DNA of 25,129 nt from Bigelowiella natans CCMP2755 (taxonomy: Eukaryota > Cercozoa > Chlorarachniophyceae). The notes under the pieces were generated by a model that saw nothing but the letters and a program-made list of their open reading frames with translations, searched no databases and was not told the DNA's origin. The stretch spans positions 1 through 25,129 of the forward strand of contig ADNK01000645.1 in assembly GCA_000320545.1 (NCBI GenBank). Reading direction: 5' to 3'. The translations under genes and the position numbers were made by a program. The first letter of the stretch is position 1, and each line of letters starts with the position of its first letter. Positions 1 through 7,583 of the stretch are shown piece by piece.

Positions 1-187
1 GCTACAAAACTCCTTGATAAATTGAGGAAGTGGCATGGCTTTTGCTAAAGGGGCTGTGTATTTCTTTTTCAACTCTAGGCACATGGTCTCCGATCGGGAA
101 TCAATGGATGCACCCCCGAATTGAATATAATCGCACTTGCGATACAGTATTTGCAATGCTGCTGCGCGGTGGGCAGCTTGTCTGATG
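1..187 (-). CDS. Partial exon of an unrecognised host gene, running off the left edge
   Basis: One minus-strand frame is open from about 212 to 1 and reads like ordinary protein: it contains RQAAHRAAALQILYRKC, then FGGASIDSRSETMCLELKKK, and continues toward MPLPQFIKEFC. A TAG acceptor-like site lies just upstream (minus-strand ...tgtattag, exon from 187, phase 2), so this is probably an internal or 3' exon whose earlier exons are missing. The truncated retrotransposon begins 25 bp upstream of the exon and may have separated it from its 5' part. I recognise no family. Support is one open frame plus plausible composition over about 62 codons, so it could be chance. Confidence 0.35.
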
Positions 188-212
188 CTAATACAGTGTA
201 TAAGTGTTGTTG

Positions 213-311
213 AATAAACACAACTCTTCAAAAGGAAGCAAACGTGCCTTTCCCCCCCCCTGCCTACTTGTGCACGTAGCGCCTCGGCCTGTGAACACCT
301 TACGCGCAACA
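213..311 (+). repeat. 5' LTR remnant (R-U5 part only)
   Basis: These 99 bases match 5603-5701, the last 99 bases of the 3' LTR, including the run of nine C and the terminal CGCAACA. Similarity stops abruptly at 213 (aataaaca). The 227 bp of U3 present in the 3' LTR are absent, and the sequence to the left is unrelated and coding-like. Confidence 0.88.
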
Positions 312-316
312 ACCTT

Positions 317-333
317 TGGCTTCCACACACGGG
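317..333 (+). other. Candidate tRNA primer-binding site
   Basis: Five bases after the LTR end the sequence reads tggcttccacacacggg. It begins with TGG, the complement of the CCA tail of a tRNA, which is where minus-strand synthesis normally starts in LTR elements. I cannot assign the tRNA without the genome's tRNA set. Confidence 0.55.
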
Positions 334-350
334 AAACGATTTGACTAACA

Positions 351-3300
351 ATGTCACAGCAGCTAGAAGAACAGCAGGACTTTGGCTCGCAGGCCGTGCA
401 AGGGCACGAGCAGAAACAGGAAAGGAAGGGCGATACGGACGCTAAGGAAGGAGGAGGAACACCTCCACAGGCACCGCCGGGACCAGCACCCGGGATTAAG
501 AAAGCAGATGCAGCAGCAGAGGCACTGGAGAACTTCTACGAGGCGGACGACGAGGACGTGGCCGCCGAAAGCAAGAAGGTCGTAATGGCATTACGAGCCT
601 TGCGACCCAGGGCGAGCAACTACGCCAAACTGAAAGTATCGATAGAATACAAGTATCAGACACATGATGTTTGGGCAGCTATCATGCAGGACATCATGGA
701 TTACGAAGCAGACTTACCTCCAGAGTGGGCAGCTTTGTTTAGGAACGACGGGGGTCTGGGCGCCTCGCGGGGGACGACCCAGAGCACCGTCAAGCAGCAG
801 CAGCCGGTACAGCGGAACACCCAGTTCATGTCTGTTAAAACAGCACCGGTTATGATAACGAAATACAACGGGAAAAGAGGTGAGGCAAGGAGGTGGTGGA
901 AGAACGCTAGGAGTATACTCTGCGACTTTACCCCTAACCCCACCGAAAACGACAAGCTCAAATGGCTAGCTATAATAAAGCAAGCCATGGACCTTTACGA
1001 GACAGGCAGGACCCGGATCAGGCAGCTAGAGAAAATACACACTACAGTTAGTGGGCTACGAGACGTTGAGGCGATAATGAAGGCTTTTGTAAATGAACAG
1101 GATGCTAACTCCCTACCCCAGGCTATTAGAAAATACAGAGCAATGATGCAGCATGAGAGAGAACCTGTTAGAGACTTTGCCACGCGCTTCCAGGATATGA
1201 TCGACGAACTACATGATTTTAATTACAACACAGGTGATGATCAGGCAAGGTTTGAAGAGTTCAAGTTAAAGATAAAGGAATCCACTTACGTTACGGAGAA
1301 AGGCTACACCACGATGGAGGCAGCAGTGCAGGCTATATCCCTACGCGAGCAGGAGCAGGACCGCAAGTTTACCAGCCCTAAGGTACCTGGCATAGGAAAC
1401 ATTAACGCTATTAAGCCGCAGCGAGACTGGTACAAGGACAGGGAAGGTAACCGACGTTGCGGATACTGCTCACGTAAAGGGAAACACACCGCTAAAGACT
1501 GCAGAGACAGGAAAGAAGGACGACCCAGGATGACGATCAGGCAGCTCAACGAACACTACGAGAAGTTAAAGAGAAAGAAAGGCAGAGGACAAGGATATAA
1601 CAACAGCAAATGGCAAGGCAGCAACAACGGGAAGAACAATAAATATAAGAACAAAAAGCAGAACAGTATCAATGCTATACAGCAGCAGATAAACGGAATA
1701 TTAGATCACCTTAAGCAGGCGCCGACGAAGACAGCAGTACCAGCAACGCAGGACCAAGACAAGCCCATGACCCTAGACGACATAAAGAACTTAGGAGTAT
1801 GCAACATTAATGACGAAGACGCTAACAGGACTATCAAAGTTGCTATGACCAAGGTTAAAGTTAAAGACAGCTACGGAGACTACAAGAAACTACCTGCCCT
1901 TTGGGATAGTGGCAGCATGCCGAAGTCCTTCATAAGCCTAAGCACAGTAAGAAGGTTAGGACTATTGGATCAAGTGACTAAGAAAGAACGTAAATATGCT
2001 CAAGCAGACGGAAGCTCTTCCATGAAGACCGTCGGTGAGCTAATGCTAAAGCTACAGATACCTGGCAGCGACGCGGAGACCCAAATCAAGACCCGAGTAG
2101 CCATGACTTTATCCATGGAACTACTCCTCGGACAGGATGCCCTAGAAAAATTAGGGGGGATCATATCATTCTACAATCACAAGATATACTTTGCTAAGTT
2201 GCCAAAGAAGTCAGGCAGGACCATCAGCCAGAACATGATACGGCTTGACGAGTGGACCTCTGAGTCAAGCGTTAATGCGTTAGAGTTTATGGACCTAGCG
2301 GACAACAAGCTACCTACACCTACCGAGCTACGGAAGAAGAACCCCGGCAAGACCATCCGACAGATAACGGAGCTACTGGACAAGACCCCCCCAGCTGATG
2401 ATTGGGATATCGACAAAGGCAAAAAGTACATTAATAAAATATTAAACGAGAAGTACTCTGACATCACCAAGCCGACGACGAAGCCCTCCAGCAAGCTTAC
2501 CCCAGTAAAGATCGAGCTAAAGAAGGGATACGAAGAGTGCATCATCAATGACCCAGAACATAGGCGACCGGAAGCGGACTGGGAAAAGATAGAGTGGCAG
2601 ATCAATGAATGGGCAAAGGAAGGGAAGATAGAGCCAAGCAACTCACCATGGAACGTGAGACATGTGCTAGCTAAGAAACCTACTTACCCTTTCTTCCGCC
2701 TGGCGCACAACTTCATCCGCCACAACCGAGTAATAAAGAGGATCCAGACACCTACACCAAGGATAGATGACGTTATTGAACACGTCATAGGATACAAATA
2801 CTACTCTTCCCTAGATAAAAATGAATCATACATGCAGACACCCATCCACAAAACCTCCCGCCCCATTACCGCGTTCTCCAGCAGGCACAGGAAGTGGCAC
2901 TTCGTCGTATTCCCTTACGGCCTAAGCATATCAGGGGATGCGTTCAGTAGTCAGAACTACAGGGCATACACACATGATGGGATGGCGTCTGTGTTGTGGG
3001 TGTTTGTGTTTGTGTATGTGGATGATGACATAATATGTACCAACACAGTCGTCGCTCAGATCTTCCTCCTGGAAAATATATTTATTAGGTTTGCACACTT
3101 CGGTTTTACTATTAGACTGCAGAAGTGTACATTCCTAGCTACAAGAATCAAGTGGTGTGGATATTACCTGGAGCAAGGCCGCATCACCCCAAACCCCGAG
3201 AAAGTAGCAGCACTACAGCAAGCCCCTAAACCTAAGAATGCAAAGGAGTTAAAGTCATTCTTGCAGACTGCAGCTTGGATACTACGTAGGTTCTCCCCTA

Positions 3301-5324
3301 CCTACGCTAGGACTGCAGCTGCTTTTACTACTGCTTACCGGAAGGAGAACTCTGTAGGCCTCAGCTTCGCTAAGGTGTGGGCCAAGGCTGGCCTTGATGC
3401 CCACTTCGATAACCTAATAAAGTTATGCAGCAACACCCTATTGAATGCTAAGCTAGACACTACTAGACCAGCTACCCTATGGACAGACTGGTCTAAGCTA
3501 GGTATGGCTGCTGTACTTACCCAAGACCAGCAGATCATACGGGTGTGGGGCAGGGCCTGCACAGCAGCTGAGGCCAAGTACAGCCCTACAAAAGGAGAGT
3601 ATAAAGCCATGACTGAGGCGCAGAGGAAACTAAGATACTACCTGCTGTCGGTGCCCAGCTTCACCTTAATGACTGACCACAAGCCCCTCCTAGGCATCGA
3701 CCGCAAGCTCGAAGCGCCTAACGATGAGTATGCAGCTATGAGGGCGGACACGGAAGAGTTTAGGGACAAGAGGACAGTGGTCTACGCACCAGGAGACAAG
3801 CAGCTTGCTGACTATTTCAGCAGGCTGTTCGAAAAGAAAGTCCCTACCCAGGTCACCCCTATGGTTAACGCGATTACCTTCGAGGACGGCGACTTCCTGC
3901 CTGAGCCAGAGGAGCTCCAGCACCTTCAAGAACACCTGGATAAATACAAACACAAGCATGAGGTACTTAGTGATAGGATATATGTATACACTAATAATGT
4001 TAGGCGTACCTACGTGCCACGGCGGACCAGGGGAGCCCTTCTCTTTACCGCCCATGGACCTGCACACGTAGGAGAAAACCATATCACTGCTCTACTCTAC
4101 CATTACTACTGGCCCTACAAGCTAAAAGAGATAAGGACATACCTGCGTGGCTGCAGGTGCTCCAGCTTGAAGGCGGCAGGCGTCGCCACCAAGGAGTCCA
4201 GCAAGAGCCGTGCATCTAAGAAAATCAAAGCAAGGAACTTCTTAGATATCGTGCAAATTGATGTTTATAAGTACGATGGCTATCACTACCTTACCTTCGT
4301 TGATGTGGCCACTGGAAAGTGCTGGGTTAAAAAGATTATCAAGGTCAACGTTGCTAAGAAGAACAAAGGCTTATATAAGCAGAGGCTTACTAACTGCTAC
4401 CGTACCTGGGAGTCTGAGCTCCAGGCTATCCCTGATGAAGTTAGCATAAACAAGATACCAAAGAAGTTACATGTGGATAATGAGACCTCTCTTCTACAGC
4501 TACCACACCCTAATATTGATGCCTCACCTGTATACTATGCCCAGTCCAACTCCAAGGTAGAGCGACTCCACCGCACCTTGGCCAACCTAAGCAGGATAAA
4601 TAGCACCACACCAGACAAGATACAAGGGTTAGTAAACGACACCTTCACGTCTGGGGGAGGTATCAAGGATAAGGAGAGGGAAGAAGGCGACGACAACGAC
4701 GACGATACCGAGAGCGAAGACGAGAAGGTCCCGTACGATGGCCGAGTTCTAAAGGAAGGACAGTATGTTAGGGCCAAGGTAAATCTGAGATCGAGAAATA
4801 AACAAGACCCCTTCTGGGGTGGCGTTGCAAAGGTTACCGAGAGGAAGGGGAGGAAGCAGTACTACATCTATGATGGGAACAGGGTCACCTTGCGCCACAT
4901 CAGTCACCTAAAGAATTATGATATCGGTGAGAAGCTCCTAGAGGATGTTAAAGTAAACCCTACTGTGTGGGAGCGAGCAATGCCTTGTTTAGGACCCCGA
5001 CCTAAGTTCGATGTGGAATATGGAAACAATAAGGTCAGGGTGAACGACGATTGGCGCATGAAGATTGTCTATCTAGGCTACCCTGGATTACGAAAGATGG
5101 AGAGGGTAGCTATGAAAATAAAGGACGGAAAATATCAGCTACTCTACCTAGCTGTTCCCGACTTACCCTTTGAGCACTGGTATAAGGTCCTGGGGGACCT
5201 TGATGCAGAGGGCTGGTATGGACACGAACCTAAGGACGAAGGTGAGTTCTGGGTAAGCGACAAAGGAGATAAGGTTAGAGAGGAATCTATTACCTGGTGG
5301 TTGGTGAAGTTCCGAAAGCGATGA
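351..5324 (+). CDS. Gag-Pol polyprotein of Ty3/gypsy-type retrotransposon
   Basis: An intact 1657-codon ORF without a gag/pol frameshift. Gag: a helical region, then a zinc knuckle near residue 370 (CGYC...H...C), spaced CX2CX5HX4C, one residue longer than the usual CX2CX4HX4C. Protease: LWDSGS near residue 519, a retropepsin-type D-S/T-G site. Reverse transcriptase: SSLDKNESY, then FPYGLSISGDAF, then YVDDD near residue 889 (the YxDD box). RNase H: TDWSK near 1046 and TDHKP. Integrase: HGPAH and GCRC of the zinc-binding region near 1233, then D of QIDVY (about 1304), D of HVDNE (about 1376) and E of KVERLHRTL (about 1404). A basic/acidic linker and an SH3-like C-terminal segment (VAKVTERKGRKQYYIYDG) follow. 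The second Asp to Glu spacing is 27 residues rather than the common 35, and the integrase zinc site has CXC instead of CX2C. The polyprotein would be cleaved by its own protease. ATG at 351 is the only good start after the primer site. Confidence 0.93.
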   Translation: MSQQLEEQQDFGSQAVQGHEQKQERKGDTDAKEGGGTPPQAPPGPAPGIKKADAAAEALENFYEADDEDVAAESKKVVMALRALRPRASNYAKLKVSIEYKYQTHDVWAAIMQDIMDYEADLPPEWAALFRNDGGLGASRGTTQSTVKQQQPVQRNTQFMSVKTAPVMITKYNGKRGEARRWWKNARSILCDFTPNPTENDKLKWLAIIKQAMDLYETGRTRIRQLEKIHTTVSGLRDVEAIMKAFVNEQDANSLPQAIRKYRAMMQHEREPVRDFATRFQDMIDELHDFNYNTGDDQARFEEFKLKIKESTYVTEKGYTTMEAAVQAISLREQEQDRKFTSPKVPGIGNINAIKPQRDWYKDREGNRRCGYCSRKGKHTAKDCRDRKEGRPRMTIRQLNEHYEKLKRKKGRGQGYNNSKWQGSNNGKNNKYKNKKQNSINAIQQQINGILDHLKQAPTKTAVPATQDQDKPMTLDDIKNLGVCNINDEDANRTIKVAMTKVKVKDSYGDYKKLPALWDSGSMPKSFISLSTVRRLGLLDQVTKKERKYAQADGSSSMKTVGELMLKLQIPGSDAETQIKTRVAMTLSMELLLGQDALEKLGGIISFYNHKIYFAKLPKKSGRTISQNMIRLDEWTSESSVNALEFMDLADNKLPTPTELRKKNPGKTIRQITELLDKTPPADDWDIDKGKKYINKILNEKYSDITKPTTKPSSKLTPVKIELKKGYEECIINDPEHRRPEADWEKIEWQINEWAKEGKIEPSNSPWNVRHVLAKKPTYPFFRLAHNFIRHNRVIKRIQTPTPRIDDVIEHVIGYKYYSSLDKNESYMQTPIHKTSRPITAFSSRHRKWHFVVFPYGLSISGDAFSSQNYRAYTHDGMASVLWVFVFVYVDDDIICTNTVVAQIFLLENIFIRFAHFGFTIRLQKCTFLATRIKWCGYYLEQGRITPNPEKVAALQQAPKPKNAKELKSFLQTAAWILRRFSPTYARTAAAFTTAYRKENSVGLSFAKVWAKAGLDAHFDNLIKLCSNTLLNAKLDTTRPATLWTDWSKLGMAAVLTQDQQIIRVWGRACTAAEAKYSPTKGEYKAMTEAQRKLRYYLLSVPSFTLMTDHKPLLGIDRKLEAPNDEYAAMRADTEEFRDKRTVVYAPGDKQLADYFSRLFEKKVPTQVTPMVNAITFEDGDFLPEPEELQHLQEHLDKYKHKHEVLSDRIYVYTNNVRRTYVPRRTRGALLFTAHGPAHVGENHITALLYHYYWPYKLKEIRTYLRGCRCSSLKAAGVATKESSKSRASKKIKARNFLDIVQIDVYKYDGYHYLTFVDVATGKCWVKKIIKVNVAKKNKGLYKQRLTNCYRTWESELQAIPDEVSINKIPKKLHVDNETSLLQLPHPNIDASPVYYAQSNSKVERLHRTLANLSRINSTTPDKIQGLVNDTFTSGGGIKDKEREEGDDNDDDTESEDEKVPYDGRVLKEGQYVRAKVNLRSRNKQDPFWGGVAKVTERKGRKQYYIYDGNRVTLRHISHLKNYDIGEKLLEDVKVNPTVWERAMPCLGPRPKFDVEYGNNKVRVNDDWRMKIVYLGYPGLRKMERVAMKIKDGKYQLLYLAVPDLPFEHWYKVLGDLDAEGWYGHEPKDEGEFWVSDKGDKVREESITWWLVKFRKR

Positions 5325-5367
5325 AGGTCTAAGGGAATAAGGAAGGAAGGAAGGAGCAACGTGACTT

Positions 5368-5375
5368 GGGGGAGG
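5368..5375 (+). other. Polypurine tract of the retrotransposon
   Basis: gggggagg lies directly before the TGTAG that opens the 3' LTR. This is where plus-strand DNA synthesis is primed in LTR elements, and its position fixes the LTR boundary. A second purine-rich stretch (aaggaaggaaggaagg) lies at about 5340-5355. Confidence 0.7.
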
Positions 5376-5701
5376 TGTAGCGCGTACCACTACGCGGGCA
5401 CAAGTCACGTGCGACAACAAAGGGGTTGTCGCGGATATAGAATATAGATAACGTAGATATTAATACAGCATAGGCACGTGGGTTCCGGCGGGACTCATGG
5501 CAGCACACCGGAAGTGTGCTGCCCCACGTGCGGCGGCATTCGCGAAAGCTTCGCGAATGATTACGCAGTGCACGATTTAATAAAAATATAATCTTTAATA
5601 AAAATAAACACAACTCTTCAAAAGGAAGCAAACGTGCCTTTCCCCCCCCCTGCCTACTTGTGCACGTAGCGCCTCGGCCTGTGAACACCTTACGCGCAAC
5701 A
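5376..5701 (+). repeat. 3' LTR, complete, 326 bp
   Basis: It starts TGTAGCG and ends GCAACA, so it has the TGT...ACA inverted termini of LTRs. The same 326 bp occur inverted at 24387-24712 with two base differences that I can find (at 5472 and at the edge of the C run near 5640). The U3 part is rich in inverted repeats: GCGACAAC at 5411-5418 pairs with 5425-5432; GCACGTGGG at 5474-5482 pairs with 5523-5531; GGCAGCACAC at 5499-5508 pairs with 5514-5523; ATTCGCGAA at 5538-5546 pairs with 5550-5558. CACGTG occurs three times (5406, 5475, 5525). A TATA-like aaaatataat lies near 5583-5592, so R probably begins near 5605-5615. Confidence 0.93.
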
Positions 5702-6307
5702 GTCAACGAATGGTGGCACTGACGCGAGGGCAATGCACCAACGCTGGAACGTGTCACGTGCTGCACTCGCAATCTCAACGTTGCCTCAACCATCGCCGGA
5801 ACACAGATCGTTGAGCATGCTGGCACGCTCCTCTGTCCAGCCAGCTGGGGCTCTGGGATTTTCCAGGCTGTGGCCAAGTTTGACACCCAGGCTGGCCACC
5901 TGGATGTTGGAATGCAACCAGCTAGCCAGTGCAGTCAAACGTGCAGTCAAAAGTGCAAAATTGTGCCCCCCGGCACTTCACTCGTTCACGATGCATTCAC
6001 GGTGGGCTCACAGCAGAGTTGAACCACAAACACATTCAGACACGGACAACGCAGCAATTTGCCACAGCTCGCAGAGTCACCTCGTTGTGCCCATGCCTGT
6101 CTGACTGTCTGGCTGCAACAACGTGACAAAGGCCTGTGTTGTCGTTCTCCAACCTTGGCAAACATTTCGGGTCTCTTCTGCACCGAGGAGACTGAGATGA
6201 AAGTGGAAGGTGAAGTTTGTTGGCTGAATGCCGATTCAAAAGTGTCTGCGGTGAGTCGACCGCAGTCAACACGCATCAGCAAAGAAAAGCGAAGATCACA
6301 CGAGCAA

Positions 6308-6335
6308 AAGATTCAAGATTCAAGATTCAAGATTC
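6308..6335 (+). repeat. Tandem heptamer AAGATTC x4
   Basis: Four perfect head-to-tail copies of AAGATTC, followed by TTG so that the last unit also forms CAAGATTCTTG, a short near-palindrome. No coding context is evident. Confidence 0.9.
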
Positions 6336-6753
6336 TTGTTCATTTCGACATTCCCAAAAGAAGCACAAACATTTCCATTTCTCTTGACAAACTCTCATTC
6401 CAGTGAACACATGATGTGCGACAATGAAAACACGTGCAAAATCTTGGGAAAATGAATCCTTAACATCTCAATGAAACTTTACCGGCTCATCCCTTCTGCG
6501 GCACTAAGAACCCGAAATTGATCAGTTGTTTCCCCAAAAACAAACAGCATTCCAAACCCGCCATCACCGGATGTTGCAGACTTTTCTCAAAACACAACAC
6601 ATTTGTTGGACATGCTCTCTCAAACAACGGCTTTCGGCAAAAAAACGGATGTGCGGTCTGTGTTCCAGCATAAGTAAAATCGTCACGGTAGGAATTCAAA
6701 ATATCAAGCTAACCCGATATCCACAATCACGGTCAAATTATGAGTATCTTGGT

Positions 6754-6791
6754 AATTACTTTGTATTCTTCCAAAAAAATACAAAGTAATT
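6754..6791. repeat. Perfect 14-bp hairpin
   Basis: AATTACTTTGTATT (6754-6767) is followed by a 10-base loop and its exact reverse complement AATACAAAGTAATT (6778-6791). Related text recurs near 6977-6996: tttgctca follows the hairpin at about 6791 and precedes attactttgtat near 6985. The interval 6754-7000 may therefore be a small inverted-repeat element. It could also act as a transcript hairpin. Confidence 0.8.
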
Positions 6792-6858
6792 TTGCTCAAT
6801 ATGAAATACCATGTATGCAATGCACTTTCTGAAATGTTGACAGTTCGCAGCCAACTGA

Positions 6859-6999
6859 AACTTCAAGACAAAAGTTGTCACAGATGAGTTTCCAGGTAAG
6901 ATGACTGGCAAATTTATTGACCAGTACAACATGTCGGAGAGTATAACCCGCCATGCTTTTGGTGAACTTGGCGATGATTTTGCTCATTACTTTGTATGA
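6859..6999 (+). other. Short coding-like fragment, 46 codons
   Basis: Between an in-frame TGA at 6856 and a TGA at 6997 one frame reads with protein-like composition, including TDEFPGKMTGKFIDQYN and SITRHAFGELGDDFAHYFV. The last codons overlap a possible donor (TTT|GTATGA). I cannot link it to other exons and recognise no family. It may be an exon, a small gene starting at the ATG at 6901, or a relic of a mobile element given the inverted-repeat text on both sides. Confidence 0.25.
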
Positions 7000-7583
7000 A
7001 AATCACATAACGCGCGAGTAAAGGAGAACGCAAACGCTGTTGCATATGGGTCATCCAATCATCCACAACCACCACATCAACCTCACTATTTAATTCGTAT
7101 CGTGAAATCAAAATGTGGTTTGTTTGGCTTTCTTGTAACGGAGTGTCAAGTAGAATAAGAATTAATGAGAATCAAATAGAAGCGGAATCAAGAGAAATGT
7201 ACTGAGATTATCGCTTGTCCACGGATCATACAAAGCACGGATTAAATAATGTATAATGCATTTGATTATCACCATATGGATGTATTTAAAAATTCAAAAT
7301 AGATGCTTGCAACGAAAATGATTGCAGTAAATAATACTTGTACATCGATACAGATATTCAGCCAAGGTGTAACATGCTACAACGAAATAACAGCAGGAAT
7401 CTTGCCGATCTAAGGTTCCTAATCACATCAATATGTTTTGAATAAGAAATAATTTATTAAGACTGTGTCGACGTCGCAGTAAAAACCAGTAACAGAAATA
7501 TTTACTCTGTAAGTTTTAATAGAACAATTTCATTTCAACTACAATTAATGTTTGGTTTGCACATTGTATTAAGTGATTGGAGT

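Larger units (their letters stand above)
213..5701 (+). mobile_element. Ty3/gypsy-type LTR retrotransposon, copy 1, 5'-truncated
   Basis: The order is a partial LTR (213-311), a primer-binding-like site (317-333), a single gag-pol ORF (351-5324), a polypurine tract (5368-5375) and a complete LTR (5376-5701). The domain order protease, reverse transcriptase, RNase H, integrase is that of Ty3/gypsy (Metaviridae) rather than Ty1/copia elements. The 99 bp shared by the two LTRs look identical, which implies a recent insertion. No envelope-like ORF is present. The U3 part of the 5' LTR is missing, so this copy has lost its normal promoter unless the upstream sequence replaces it. The bases after the 3' LTR (gtcaa) have no matching duplication at the left junction, as expected for a truncated or rearranged copy. 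Confidence 0.9.
5702..7583. other. Spacer without a convincing gene
   Basis: Small ORFs on both strands in this interval have no recognisable composition, domains or splice-linked partners. The part up to about 6300 is moderately GC-rich with short direct repeats (for example gtgcagtcaaa twice near 5930-5955). The part from 6700 on is AT-rich. Structured items inside it (6308-6335, 6754-6791, 6859-6999) are listed separately. The promoter of the downstream zinc-finger gene should lie in the last few hundred bases. Confidence 0.6.

Noticed and set aside
317-333. A tRNA gene near the primer-binding site
   Set aside because: Only the 17-base complement of a tRNA 3' end is present; no cloverleaf can be drawn from the surrounding sequence.
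5329-5886. Minus-strand ORF of 185 codons, repeated at 24331-24759 on the plus strand
   Set aside because: It is the antisense of the LTR and its flank; the shared part is simply the LTR in both copies, so the apparent paralogy is repeat DNA, not a protein family.
5733-6406. Several overlapping ORFs on both strands after the retrotransposon
   Set aside because: Composition is not protein-like, no domains or splice partners appear, and the frames conflict with one another.
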